From: a virus | DNA length: 30,805 nucleotides | Reading direction: 5' to 3' (one strand) | Virus record (IMG/VR): IMGVR_UViG_3300022752_003250 | Coordinates: 1-30,805 of that record | Shown: one piece after another, positions 1 to 8,649 of the stretch | Numbering within the stretch: position 1 is the stretch's first letter | Layout: each line of letters begins with the position of its first letter | Made by a program: the position numbers and the translations under genes | The notes under the pieces: model-generated | The model's input: only the letters and a program-made list of their open reading frames with translations | Database searches by the model: none | What the model was told of the DNA's origin: nothing

Positions 1-54
1 GGAAAAGATGCTAAAATTAATAAATCACAAGTCGGAGAAAGAAGGTCAATATAA
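1..54 (+). CDS. C-terminal end of an upstream gene (partial)
   Basis: Frame 1 is open from the window edge and encodes 17 residues (ending ...VGERRSI) before TAA at 52-54. The stop overlaps the next ATG by one base (TAATG), the same junction used between several other tail genes here, which supports a real, translationally coupled gene. Too little is present to assign a function; by position it should be another tail component. Confidence 0.55.
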   Translation, partial: GKDAKINKSQVGERRSI

Positions 55-512
55 TGGCAATTACATTACCAGTTGGTTCAGTATTATATATTGATACTTC
101 AACAAACGATACCCCAATTTGGACAAAATTGAGTGAGCATAATAGGGATTCAGTTAGTATCGATAATAATAGAATTGAAAAGCAGCAAAGAATGGCTAAT
201 GGGACAATGCGTAAAATTTTTACTGCCGATAAAAAAACTTTGAGCACATCTTGGAAAATGTTGCCTTCATATAGTTCAATGACAGTAGATGGCGGATATG
301 GAGCAGTAGAGTTAAAAACATTTTACTTAAATAAAGGAGTAGGTTCTTTCAAAATAAAAATATCATATAATGGAGTTTCTGCTAGAGATGAAATTATTAC
401 AGTGATATTTAGTCAATGTAGCCACACCCTAGTAAGACGAAATGTTAAAGAAAAAATGTCAGACTCAGCTCAAGAATTTTGGGATGTTAGTATCGGCCTG
501 GAAGAAGTATAA
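54..512 (+). CDS. Tail-associated structural protein, unknown function
   Basis: This 152-aa protein sits directly before the large tail-hub-like gene and overlaps both neighbours by a single base (TAATG at each end), indicating co-translation. It has no signal peptide, membrane segment or Cys motif. The sequence is rich in Ser/Thr and alternating hydrophobic residues, consistent with a small beta-sandwich. By position before the hub and fibre genes it could be a distal tail or baseplate connector, but I do not recognise a diagnostic motif, so the structural role rests on gene order. An AGAAGG tract at 40-45 serves as the ribosome binding site. Confidence 0.6.
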   Translation: MAITLPVGSVLYIDTSTNDTPIWTKLSEHNRDSVSIDNNRIEKQQRMANGTMRKIFTADKKTLSTSWKMLPSYSSMTVDGGYGAVELKTFYLNKGVGSFKIKISYNGVSARDEIITVIFSQCSHTLVRRNVKEKMSDSAQEFWDVSIGLEEV

Positions 513-3500
513 TGCTAAGCAATTCAGTAGCACTAGATGCCATTAACAAGGCTATTTCTTATTCTTCCACACCAGGGTGTTGGCTAGAATATAACATGAA
601 TGAAATTATTGATGGAGTTTCAATTACATCATCAACAGATGTAACTACTTCATCAGGGGATACTCTGCCTTTTCAAAAGCTATTTCCAGTAAAAACAATT
701 ATTGATCCACGTAGACCAAAAACGGCGGGCATAAAATACTTTATAATGAACTCTAGTGTTAATCAATACCCTACTATATATTCAGCATCCAATGATATGA
801 CATATAGACTATACTACCCAGGAGATAAAACCTACTATAAGTACTGGGTTAGTAAAAGAGCTGTTGGAACAAGTCTATCAGGATGTTTACTTACAGTAAA
901 TTATCCTTCAGCCAAAACTGCATATACAAATAAAATTACTATTAAATTTGAAACATCGCATTCAAAACCAACGGCATGGACTGTAAAATTGACAAACCTT
1001 TCTGGAGTAGAAACAACAATAGGTACAAATATATCTGTGCCAGATTCGGGTGTTGTTGATCTATACTACAACGGTACATCTTGGTCTACAACAGAATTTT
1101 TAAGCCCATCAACACCAGTTGGCGTACAAACAATTAAAGTTGAAGTAACATCAATAAGCGTTGCAAATGAATATTTGGGCGTAATAGAAATAGCAGCTAA
1201 GTATGTTAAAGATGTTACAGATAGACTAGTTACTTTTGATGTAAGAAAACAGTCATCTAATGCATCAGACGGGGTAACTCCAGTAGGTACAGTTACTGCA
1301 AATTCATTGTCTCTTGATCTAAACTGTTATGATGGATCAGGATTTATTTATGATAAAACAGTCGCATTTAATAAAGATAAGATTAACCTTTATAAAAATA
1401 TTTTAATTAAGCCTTTTATTAAAATTGAAAATTCAGACAAGATACCATACGGCATTTTTTATTCAACAGAAGATTTTTCTTTAACTGAATATGGGGATGT
1501 TAGTATAAGTGCCCTTGATGGTGCAGGATACTTACAAAAAATAATGGCCCCAGATATTTTAATGAGAGATTATTCTTCTCAGGCAATTGTAAGAAGACTT
1601 TTAGATAGCGTAGGATTTACTAACTATAAATTTAATGTTGGCACAACCGATTCATCTACAATAACCCCAAAATTTTATTATACAGACAGCACCAAAACAA
1701 TGTGGCAGCACATACAAGATTTATGCAGCGATACTCAAATGATTGCTGTCTTTGATGAAAATGATATCTTGCAGTTTTATACAAGAGAATATATATTTGC
1801 AAACGATCCTGCAGATTTTAAGTTGAGATACGATAAAAAGGGAGATGCTCAACCAAATATAATTTCATTAAAGAAAACTACAGTGCCATCTGCTAAAGCT
1901 ATTAAGGTAAGATATACACCACAATTAACTTCTCAATATGCTTATTCTGCAGACCCTGTGTATCAGTCTGGTTTAATACAATTAGGTGCTGCAGCATTAA
2001 CAAAGACTTTGTTAGCTTCAGCAGGGACAGGCGACTCTATTTATACAGAACCAGTTTCTGTATATGATTCGGCAGTAGATCATGTATTTTATCAAAAGGC
2101 GGGATATCTTTTAATTAATAAAGAGATAATTGAATATGATGCAATCAAGTATACATATCAAATTTATGGAACAACAACAGTAGCAGAACAATGGATAACA
2201 TCTGATGTTGATATTGCAAAGTATCAGGGTATTTCAGTTGCTGGAACATTTAAACCAACTGGAGAATTTAGGATTAAAACAAGAAATGCATTTGGTCTTT
2301 TGTCTGCACCAGCCGATCATGAAGTAAATATTTCAGCAATAAAATCTAGATGGACAACCTATGTATATGATAAAGATGCAAAAACGTCTACTCTAAATAA
2401 TAGTTTAATATCGTTGGATTCATCAGACTCTTCTGCATTAAGTACTCCAAGATCAATGCTTACTGTTAATTCTACAGTTACTGCTACTCCAACATCTACT
2501 AGTGCTACTAAATATACTATAACGAGCACCAATGCTAAAATTATTCAAAGCGGGTATTCTAACTTTGTTGTTGCAACAAGTATGTATTTCCCAGTTGCAA
2601 AAAATGCAGACGGAACATCCACTGGAAATCAGATATGCTCTGGCGGACTTGCTGTATGTTTAAATGAATCTAATACTTCTGGCTATATTGTAAGTGTAGA
2701 GCCTCCACAAAGTGCTGTTGCAAGAAATCTAAAAGAACGATGCGTAAAAATTATTAAGGTTGAAAATGGAGTTGCAACTGCGCTTACAGACGATCAAACA
2801 GATGCAAATCAATTTCAAAATATTCAAGGTGGGCAACTTTATAATATTCAATTAAAGGTTAATAAAACAACCGCAAATTCAGAAACCTTTATGACATTTA
2901 AGTTGATGATTGATAACACAGAAATTGTAGCAATAGATAAATCTCCATTAACTATTACAAATAGGGCAGGACTAATTTCTGGACTAGGTACCGTTAGATA
3001 TGATTATTTCTATACAGCACCAATTACAGATCAGCAGTTTATAACTAAAGAAGTATATAATCCATTAAAATCTTACCTAGGACAAAATTCCTTTTTAGTT
3101 AAAAAGTTTTCTAATTTTGTTTTATCTACATCTTCTCAAACAGAAGATATTGGATATATGGAAGAGTTTGGTCCAGTAGCAAGAGAAATTTTAAAGGTGT
3201 CGTCAAGAATAACATCTGGGGATAATGCTCCAGCTATTCCAAGATATCCTGTAATTACAATGAATCCGTTTGCTACCATAGTTGGTTCTAATATTGATGC
3301 CTTTTCAATGGAGGCCTACGTATTAAATAACTCTGGAACCTACACAATGTTAAGTGATGGGGAAACAAAGTTTTTTAAAGTAATTGGTGATAGTATTGTA
3401 AAGTCAGATTCTTTTGAATATATCGATCCAACTCTTACAGCAATAGATAAAGAAGAACAATTTGCATTTGATTCAAACTGGATACAAAAAGAGTCGGAAG

Positions 3501-3760
3501 CCAAGGCTCTGTCAGACTGGATGAAAACACAATGGTCTAAACAACAGGATGTTCTTGAAATTGAAATTTTCCCAAACCCTTTACTTCAAATTGGCGATAT
3601 TCTAGAAGTGTCTTATCCCAATGTTAACTTGTATTCTTCTGAAGATACAAGCATCCCCGTTGGCCAGTCTGCAGGCAAGTATGTGCTGCTAGATATAAAT
3701 CATGACTGGGTTGATGGGCCATCAACTAAAATTCTTTGTAGGTCGATTTATGTCAGCTGA
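512..3760 (+). CDS. Large tail hub / baseplate protein with lectin-like insert
   Basis: The 1082-aa protein looks like a phage tail-tip (hub) protein of the gp27/Tal type. Around residues 345-430 it has the pattern of tail hub domains (LLDSVGF, then MWQHIQDLC, then FDENDILQFYTREY). The last ~90 residues (DWMKTQW, then NPLLQIGDILEVSYP, then VLLDINHDW) match the usual closing domain of such hubs. Residues ~680-840 look like an inserted LamG/concanavalin-type beta-sandwich, which would bind surface glycans. There is no signal peptide. Start ATG overlaps the previous stop. The hub role is inferred from these patterns and from position between small tail proteins and fibres; assignment to one hub family needs a profile search. 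Confidence 0.7.
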   Translation: MLSNSVALDAINKAISYSSTPGCWLEYNMNEIIDGVSITSSTDVTTSSGDTLPFQKLFPVKTIIDPRRPKTAGIKYFIMNSSVNQYPTIYSASNDMTYRLYYPGDKTYYKYWVSKRAVGTSLSGCLLTVNYPSAKTAYTNKITIKFETSHSKPTAWTVKLTNLSGVETTIGTNISVPDSGVVDLYYNGTSWSTTEFLSPSTPVGVQTIKVEVTSISVANEYLGVIEIAAKYVKDVTDRLVTFDVRKQSSNASDGVTPVGTVTANSLSLDLNCYDGSGFIYDKTVAFNKDKINLYKNILIKPFIKIENSDKIPYGIFYSTEDFSLTEYGDVSISALDGAGYLQKIMAPDILMRDYSSQAIVRRLLDSVGFTNYKFNVGTTDSSTITPKFYYTDSTKTMWQHIQDLCSDTQMIAVFDENDILQFYTREYIFANDPADFKLRYDKKGDAQPNIISLKKTTVPSAKAIKVRYTPQLTSQYAYSADPVYQSGLIQLGAAALTKTLLASAGTGDSIYTEPVSVYDSAVDHVFYQKAGYLLINKEIIEYDAIKYTYQIYGTTTVAEQWITSDVDIAKYQGISVAGTFKPTGEFRIKTRNAFGLLSAPADHEVNISAIKSRWTTYVYDKDAKTSTLNNSLISLDSSDSSALSTPRSMLTVNSTVTATPTSTSATKYTITSTNAKIIQSGYSNFVVATSMYFPVAKNADGTSTGNQICSGGLAVCLNESNTSGYIVSVEPPQSAVARNLKERCVKIIKVENGVATALTDDQTDANQFQNIQGGQLYNIQLKVNKTTANSETFMTFKLMIDNTEIVAIDKSPLTITNRAGLISGLGTVRYDYFYTAPITDQQFITKEVYNPLKSYLGQNSFLVKKFSNFVLSTSSQTEDIGYMEEFGPVAREILKVSSRITSGDNAPAIPRYPVITMNPFATIVGSNIDAFSMEAYVLNNSGTYTMLSDGETKFFKVIGDSIVKSDSFEYIDPTLTAIDKEEQFAFDSNWIQKESEAKALSDWMKTQWSKQQDVLEIEIFPNPLLQIGDILEVSYPNVNLYSSEDTSIPVGQSAGKYVLLDINHDWVDGPSTKILCRSIYVS

Positions 3761-3777
3761 AATGGTAGAATGTTAAT
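3761..3777 (+). promoter_or_regulatory. Extended -10 promoter, leaderless
   Basis: AATGGTAGAAT at 3761-3771 carries a TGn extension and a TAGAAT -10 box, followed by exactly 6 nt and then the ATG at 3778. The predicted transcript start coincides with the start codon. The -35 region is weak (TCGATT at 17-nt spacing). The same motif recurs before other gene blocks in this window. Confidence 0.5.
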
Positions 3778-4143
3778 ATGGCAACCAATAACCCAAAATT
3801 AAAGTTATTTGAAGACGATCCTCTAATCAAGGTTCTAAAAAAAGAACATTATGATTTAGTTGATCCTTTCACATACCAAATTCAAGCGGATGTAGTTGGA
3901 ACTTTGCCTAAGCCAGAAGCTACATTTTCTGCTGTTGTTTCAGATGACAATACAGATGATGAAGAAGCAAATGATCCCGCTACAAAAATTCAAAAACTAG
4001 ATGCACCAAACCTTGAAGATATAACCCTTGTAAAAACAGAAATTTATTATGATCAAAAAAAGGTTCCACATATGAGGTTTGTTTTCAATGTTAAAAATCA
4101 TGTCGGGGACGAGGTAATTGGTGTTTATGGAAAGGGAGGATAA
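3778..4143 (+). CDS. Small acidic tail-region protein, unknown function
   Basis: This 121-aa, Asp/Glu-rich protein lies between the hub and the next baseplate-like gene. The central part (~60-85) is strongly acidic and probably disordered, and the last third (IYYDQKKVPHMRFVFNVKNHVGD) looks like a beta-rich domain. There is no signal peptide, membrane segment or Cys cluster. No Shine-Dalgarno is seen before the ATG; instead a -10 box ends 6 nt upstream, suggesting translation from a leaderless transcript, although read-through from the hub gene would also supply mRNA. I recognise no family; position suggests a tail chaperone or minor structural protein. Confidence 0.6.
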   Translation: MATNNPKLKLFEDDPLIKVLKKEHYDLVDPFTYQIQADVVGTLPKPEATFSAVVSDDNTDDEEANDPATKIQKLDAPNLEDITLVKTEIYYDQKKVPHMRFVFNVKNHVGDEVIGVYGKGG

Positions 4144-4144
4144 T

Positions 4145-5092
4145 ATGAATATACAGGGCGAGTATGTATTTTATGAAGATGGAAAAGAAGTTTGCCGTAC
4201 AAAAAATCTGCTTACCAAGTATGGTAAAAGATTTCTAACCTCCTATTTAGCTGGAGTTGTTCCCTTTGACAATAAAGATATAGCAATTGGAATTGGAAAT
4301 ACTGCTGCTTCGGTAAACAATACACAGCTAGAGTTTGAATTCTATAGATCTGCCGTAAGTTTGGGAAGCATTGATATACAAACAAATAGTCTAACTGGCA
4401 ACTCAACATATTCTGTTGTTTATAAAACAACTATTCCAGCGGATATCGTAGGAACAATATATGAGGTAGGCTTATTTCCAACAGCAACTGATGGCAACTC
4501 TGACTACAGTAGTAGATTTATATCTACATTTGAAAATAATTTGAACTGGTTAGATGATTCAGGAGTTGTTGCATCAACAACTACAACGCCAACACCACGC
4601 ATAGGAAATACTTGGTTTAGTATATCAGCAACATCTAATGCATCCAATAAATATAATCTTGCAACTACTTTTGATCTTTCGGGATATAGCCAAAATGATA
4701 GCCTAACCCTAGCATTTAAACAACAGGATACTAATTTAGATTATGTATTTATAAGATTTTATAGCTCTGCTTCAGATTATTATGAAATGAGGTTTGCAGG
4801 AGACTCATCATTATTGAACAAGGTAAGCACATCAGTTTTAAGTAATTTATATAGCTCAGGATTTACAAGTGGTTCTCCAGACGCTACAGCCATAAATAAA
4901 ATATCTGTAGGAGCTAAAGCTAAATCGACAGGAGGAACAACCGTTCTCCTAGACGGATTAAGAATTAATGATGAAGATACATTCAATACATATTCATCTA
5001 TCATTAGTAGATCTGTTTTAACAACACCAATAACTAAATCTTACGGTAGAGAAATTGACGTAGAATATAGAATAGGGCTTTCATTTTCATGA
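4145..5092 (+). CDS. Baseplate / minor tail protein with C-terminal lectin-like domain
   Basis: A 315-aa protein. The start at 4145 is chosen over an in-frame ATG at 4118 because a strong AGGGAGG (4132-4139 region) precedes it and it begins right after the previous stop. The N-terminal ~120 residues (EYVFYEDGKEV, KNLLTKYGKRFLTSYLAG, IAIGIGNTAA, then IYEVGLFP) resemble the N-terminal domain of phage upper-baseplate or tail-spike attachment proteins. Residues ~135-290 are a Ser/Thr-rich beta-sandwich (WFSISATSN, then LAFKQQDTNLDYVFIRFYS) of LamG-like appearance, a probable glycan-binding module. The stop overlaps the next gene (ATGA), so it is coupled to the fibre gene. Confidence 0.6.
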   Translation: MNIQGEYVFYEDGKEVCRTKNLLTKYGKRFLTSYLAGVVPFDNKDIAIGIGNTAASVNNTQLEFEFYRSAVSLGSIDIQTNSLTGNSTYSVVYKTTIPADIVGTIYEVGLFPTATDGNSDYSSRFISTFENNLNWLDDSGVVASTTTTPTPRIGNTWFSISATSNASNKYNLATTFDLSGYSQNDSLTLAFKQQDTNLDYVFIRFYSSASDYYEMRFAGDSSLLNKVSTSVLSNLYSSGFTSGSPDATAINKISVGAKAKSTGGTTVLLDGLRINDEDTFNTYSSIISRSVLTTPITKSYGREIDVEYRIGLSFS

Positions 5093-7710
5093 GACTTTAT
5101 GACGGACTAGATGGTGGAGATACATCTGTATCAACACCAGATTTACAAAAAAATCCTGAATCTGTAAAGACTTCAAATTCAATTACATCAAAAGATTCTT
5201 ATTCAATAACAATTGAAAATTTGCCAGTAAAGCTTACGGATAAATATAATTTTGTATTTCAATATTATTATGAAAATCCAGATAAGACACAGACAACCCC
5301 AATACTAGGTCCAACATCTGCAACATATTCTGTATCACCAACTATACAAGATCTTTCTACTGCTCCAACTAACGTAGTAGCAACTGGAGGATTTTATTCA
5401 TATCAATTAAAATGGGATACTCCAACATTTGTTAGCTATGGGGATACAATTGTTTATGAAAGCAATAGTAATTCATTTAATTCATCTTCAAAGGTTGTCT
5501 ATGTTGGAACCTCAAATCAATGTACCATTTTAACATCTGACTTATTGCCAAAATATGTATACGTTGTACATAGAGACATGTTCCTTGATGCCAATAAAAA
5601 GGGGACAGTGGCAGGGCCTATTACAATTCAAGATCCAGTTACAGTAGATGCTAATCCTCCAACCAATACATTTTCAGTTGGTACAACAACAGTACAGGAT
5701 GATCCAGATGGATTATTTACTTTTAATAAAAAGATTCTATTTACCTGGACAGAGAACTCAGATGCTACAACATATGGCTATCAAATAAGATTTAGACGGC
5801 TTGGAACAACAGATTATACATATATGTCTGCTCCAGGAAAATCAACAACATCAACATATCTTTATGGAGTTAAAGCTGGACAAACGTACGAGATATCAGT
5901 AACCACTTATGATCAATTTGGAAATGTTAATACCACAGATTGGAAAAGTTATCCAAATATTGTAATTCCAGCAAGCACATCTCTTGCAGCAGATGTAGCA
6001 ATTACTGCAGGCGATATGAAAATGGGTTATGGAATAGGCGGGAATAATGCAAATAAAGGATTGTACTTGGGTCCTGAAAACTATTGGTATATCCAAGGAA
6101 ATACTACAGCTTCATCAGCAGCAAGACTATCTGTTGGAGGAACAAATGACAAGTTAGTTTGGGATGGCACAAACCTATCGGTAACTGGAAATTTAACAGC
6201 AAGAGCTGGTACATTCTCTGGAAATATTTTTATGTCAACTTCAAATGCTTCTATATATAATGGAACAATTGATTCATCAGGTACTCTAACAGGTAATGGT
6301 TTTGCTTTAAATGCCACTGGTCTTAAAGTTGCCAATGGATCTAACTCAGTAACTATTGATGCTGCAAACGGAAGAATTATTGCAAATGCTGGAACTATTG
6401 GTGGATGGTCTCTTACTGATTCTTTATTAAATCAAAATAATGCAAGGCTAAGTAGCACAGGTTATATTGAATTAGGCGGGTCAAATACAGATAATATTAT
6501 TAGATTAGATGCTAATGATGCCACATACAGAATGTGGATCGGAAGAAATTCATCAGCGACTGCCCCATTTAAAGTTACAAAAGAAGGTGCTCTGTATGCT
6601 TCAGGAGCTACAATAACTGGATCATCCACATTTTCTGGAACTATTAATATTGGATCTGGACTTTCAGATGGTGGAACAATTGGAGATGTCAAAACAACAG
6701 CTGCAACAGCAAATAGTACTGCAAATACTGCAAACGCTACAGCAAATTCTGCATCTACTGCAGCAACAAATGCTTATAATAAGGCAGTTGCGGCACAAAA
6801 TGATGCCACTACTGCATATAATAAAGCTGTGGCGGCACAAGATACTGCTGATTTAAAGGTAGCTGCAGCAGATGTTGCTACAGCAATTAATAATAATACA
6901 ACTACAATTAGTGGATCTAAAATAACAACAGGAACATTATCATTAAATAAAATAGAAGTTGTTGGTAACACTATAAATGGTCTTGCAATAGACACATCGG
7001 GAATTCGTGCATATAGTGGTGGTACACAAACCTTTAATTTAAGTTCTACAGGTTCCTTAGCCCTTACAGGTGATATATATTCAGCTACAGGAAGAATCGG
7101 CGGATTTGATATGGGTAATGGAGATCTTACAGCCAGAGCAGCAGATTTGCCTAGAATTATATTTTCAAACAAAATATTAATTGGTTACGATGGTGGCCCT
7201 TATACAATTGCAGCAGGAAACCCTTATACAGATCCAGGTGGATCATTTTATATAAATACAAATTCAAACGTATTTAGATTTGCAGCAGATTCTTCTGCTA
7301 GATCATATGCAGCTGAAATTAGAAATACAGTAAGAGCAACAAACTTTAGATATATTACTGCAGTTGTAGCAGATAGCTCATCTAGAAGATTTAAAGAAAA
7401 TATAACTTATTTGCCAGAAAGTTATTATAAAAAAGTTCTAGATGTTAAGCCAGCATTTTATACATATATAAATAATCATCCAGAAACAGACCCTTCTATT
7501 TGGGGAACACATGCAATGGGTCCAATAGCGGAAGACCTGGAGGAAGCAGGGTTAGGATTTTTTGTTGAAAGAAATTTAGAAGGACAACCAACAGCATTGA
7601 GAAATGAACACAAGCTAGCATTCTTGTTAATACCTTTAGTTAAAGATATGAAAGATAAAATAGATTTACTTGAAACAAGAATTATGGAATTGGAGAATGG
7701 TAATGTTTAA
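5089..7710 (+). CDS. Tail fibre with C-terminal S74 intramolecular chaperone
   Basis: This 873-aa fibre has fibronectin-III-like beta modules at ~90-185 and ~195-300, a repetitive beta region at ~330-520, an Ala-rich coiled coil with duplicated units at ~534-597, and a C-terminal ~110-residue S74 domain. That domain starts at D762-SSSRRFKENI, with Ser763-765 and K769-E-N as in self-cleaving fibre chaperones. It continues with GPIAEDLEEAGL and ends in a trimerising helix. In characterised members the chaperone assists trimer folding and is cut off at the Ser preceding the (R/F)KENI motif. Start ATG overlaps the previous stop by 4 nt. This is the likely host-range determinant. Confidence 0.85.
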   Translation: MRLYDGLDGGDTSVSTPDLQKNPESVKTSNSITSKDSYSITIENLPVKLTDKYNFVFQYYYENPDKTQTTPILGPTSATYSVSPTIQDLSTAPTNVVATGGFYSYQLKWDTPTFVSYGDTIVYESNSNSFNSSSKVVYVGTSNQCTILTSDLLPKYVYVVHRDMFLDANKKGTVAGPITIQDPVTVDANPPTNTFSVGTTTVQDDPDGLFTFNKKILFTWTENSDATTYGYQIRFRRLGTTDYTYMSAPGKSTTSTYLYGVKAGQTYEISVTTYDQFGNVNTTDWKSYPNIVIPASTSLAADVAITAGDMKMGYGIGGNNANKGLYLGPENYWYIQGNTTASSAARLSVGGTNDKLVWDGTNLSVTGNLTARAGTFSGNIFMSTSNASIYNGTIDSSGTLTGNGFALNATGLKVANGSNSVTIDAANGRIIANAGTIGGWSLTDSLLNQNNARLSSTGYIELGGSNTDNIIRLDANDATYRMWIGRNSSATAPFKVTKEGALYASGATITGSSTFSGTINIGSGLSDGGTIGDVKTTAATANSTANTANATANSASTAATNAYNKAVAAQNDATTAYNKAVAAQDTADLKVAAADVATAINNNTTTISGSKITTGTLSLNKIEVVGNTINGLAIDTSGIRAYSGGTQTFNLSSTGSLALTGDIYSATGRIGGFDMGNGDLTARAADLPRIIFSNKILIGYDGGPYTIAAGNPYTDPGGSFYINTNSNVFRFAADSSARSYAAEIRNTVRATNFRYITAVVADSSSRRFKENITYLPESYYKKVLDVKPAFYTYINNHPETDPSIWGTHAMGPIAEDLEEAGLGFFVERNLEGQPTALRNEHKLAFLLIPLVKDMKDKIDLLETRIMELENGNV
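6706..6870 (+). repeat. Ala-rich heptad coding repeat in the tail fibre
   Basis: The DNA encodes repeating 7- and 14-residue units (TANxTAN; AYNKAVAAQ twice). The strongest direct copies begin near 6772 and 6814, 42 nt apart, and differ mainly at third codon positions, so selection is on protein. It encodes a trimeric coiled-coil spacer between beta domains of the fibre. Confidence 0.7.
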
Positions 7711-7900
7711 ATTTTGGTGTTCGATATGCCTAGAAGATAAAGAGCTATATGCCACCACGCTTGATCCATATTTTGCACATACTGATTGTCCAGACTGCGG
7801 AGCAAAATTAAAAGAGGGTTATTCAAGAAAACCAGATATTACAGATGAGGATATGACAACAGAGTCATATAGGGCTTTACACGACCTAGACAATAATTAA
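7703..7900 (+). CDS. Small zinc-ribbon protein
   Basis: A 65-aa protein with two Cys pairs, CSIC near residue 6 and CPDCG near residue 31, giving a four-Cys zinc ribbon followed by an acidic tail. I chose ATG 7703 because TGGAG at 7691-7695 lies 7 nt upstream; in-frame ATGs at 7670 and 7697 lack this spacing. It overlaps the end of the fibre gene by 8 nt. Small ribbons like this can be DNA-, RNA- or protein-binding; placement after the fibre gene gives no clear role. Confidence 0.65.
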   Translation: MFKFWCSICLEDKELYATTLDPYFAHTDCPDCGAKLKEGYSRKPDITDEDMTTESYRALHDLDNN

Positions 7901-7922
7901 CAGTAATGGTATACTGTTAATC
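7887..7922 (+). promoter_or_regulatory. Sigma70-type promoter (TAGACA-N17-TATACT)
   Basis: TAGACA at 7887-7892 is spaced 17 nt from TATACT at 7910-7915, with a TGG extension. The 11-mer AATGGTATACT at 7905-7915 is identical to the one at 26000-26010. Predicted start is near 7922, giving a short leader before the gene at 7940. Confidence 0.65.
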
Positions 7923-7939
7923 TAGACATGGGAGAAAAC

Positions 7940-8098
7940 ATGGAAAAAGTAGAACTAGTTATAGCCGCTTTGCAACAGCGCATCGGCGAAATCGTCTCAA
8001 ATTATGAGACACAAATTGCAATTCTTCGTGCTGAAATTACTCAGCAAATGGAAGAAAAGAAAAATGATTTGTCCGCAGAGGATAAGCAGGGGGAATAA
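7940..8098 (+). CDS. 52-aa coiled-coil protein
   Basis: A short ORF (MEKVELVIAALQQRIGEIV..., TAA at 8096-8098) preceded by GGGAG at 7930-7934 with 5-nt spacing; an in-frame ATG at 7928 would add four residues. The protein is almost entirely helical with hydrophobics at heptad spacing and a charged C terminus (QQMEEKKNDLSAEDKQGE), so it should form a coiled coil. It has its own promoter and ends 3 nt before the next gene. Function unknown; a small tail or neck adaptor or a regulatory oligomer would fit. Confidence 0.65.
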   Translation: MEKVELVIAALQQRIGEIVSNYETQIAILRAEITQQMEEKKNDLSAEDKQGE

Positions 8099-8101
8099 AA
8101 A

Positions 8102-8563
8102 ATGGCATTCAATAATCTAACGTCAATTTCTATCGGAGATGGAGATCCAGTTACAGCTGATGTTCTACGTAAGATTGTTGAAAATATTAATATTATTGCC
8201 AAGGGAGAGACAGTAACTCCAGTTCAGATTGAAAGCAAGACAATAAATGGCGGAACCTCAATTGTATCTAAGAATCAAAATACAACTGTGGGCGGAATAA
8301 TTACTGGAAAGTCACTTACCCCTACAATGAAATCATTCCCAGTTAATCTAAAAAGTTATGGATTTACAGAAACTCCATCAATTAGCCTAACAATTGAATT
8401 TCCTTCAACGTCACAAAATGCTGCATATACACCATATATAATCAATGCAACTAAAGATGGATTTAATATATGGTGTAAATCTGCAACCACAACTACAAAG
8501 TCATTAACAAATGCTAAAATCCACTGGACAGCATCTGGAAATACTTCAAGTTTAACCGAATAA
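8102..8563 (+). CDS. Small structural protein, possible lectin-like receptor-binding domain
   Basis: This 153-aa protein starts after a GGGGGA ribosome site at about 8088-8094. Residues 1-35 form a helix (DPVTADVLRKIVENINIIA), typical of an oligomerising stem. Residues ~75-150 are a beta domain (FPVNLKSYGFTETPSISLTIE, then DGFNIWCKSAT, then KIHWTASG) that recalls H-type lectin folds in phage fibres. Stem plus lectin-like head suggests a small receptor-binding or virion decoration protein. It is the last gene before a terminator, so it closes the tail transcript. The lectin assignment is inference from sequence style. Confidence 0.6.
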   Translation: MAFNNLTSISIGDGDPVTADVLRKIVENINIIAKGETVTPVQIESKTINGGTSIVSKNQNTTVGGIITGKSLTPTMKSFPVNLKSYGFTETPSISLTIEFPSTSQNAAYTPYIINATKDGFNIWCKSATTTTKSLTNAKIHWTASGNTSSLTE

Positions 8564-8567
8564 TCTA

Positions 8568-8606
8568 TTGACAAGCTAAATCAATATGTTACAATTACTG
8601 TAACAT
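8568..8606 (+). promoter_or_regulatory. Promoter with palindromic operator over the -10 box
   Basis: TTGACA at 8568-8573, 16-nt spacer, TACAAT at 8590-8595 with a TGn extension. A perfect 8-bp inverted repeat, ATGTTACA (8586-8593) and TGTAACAT (8599-8606) separated by ATTAC, covers the -10 box and predicted start, the usual position of a repressor operator. No second copy of the palindrome was noticed in the window. Confidence 0.6.
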
Positions 8607-8607
8607 C

Positions 8608-8632
8608 AAAGTCACGCACCCGTGACTTTTTT
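8608..8632 (+). terminator. Rho-independent terminator
   Basis: AAAGTCACG (8608-8616) pairs perfectly with CGTGACTTT (8621-8629) around a CACC loop, and a run of six T follows at 8627-8632. This is the clearest intrinsic terminator in the window and ends the tail-module transcript. Confidence 0.85.
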
Positions 8633-8649
8633 ACATATTAAGGTATAAA

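Noticed and set aside
4212-5004. Minus-strand ORFs opposite the baseplate gene
   Set aside because: Shadow frames of a strong + strand coding region; no minus-strand gene is supported anywhere in the window.
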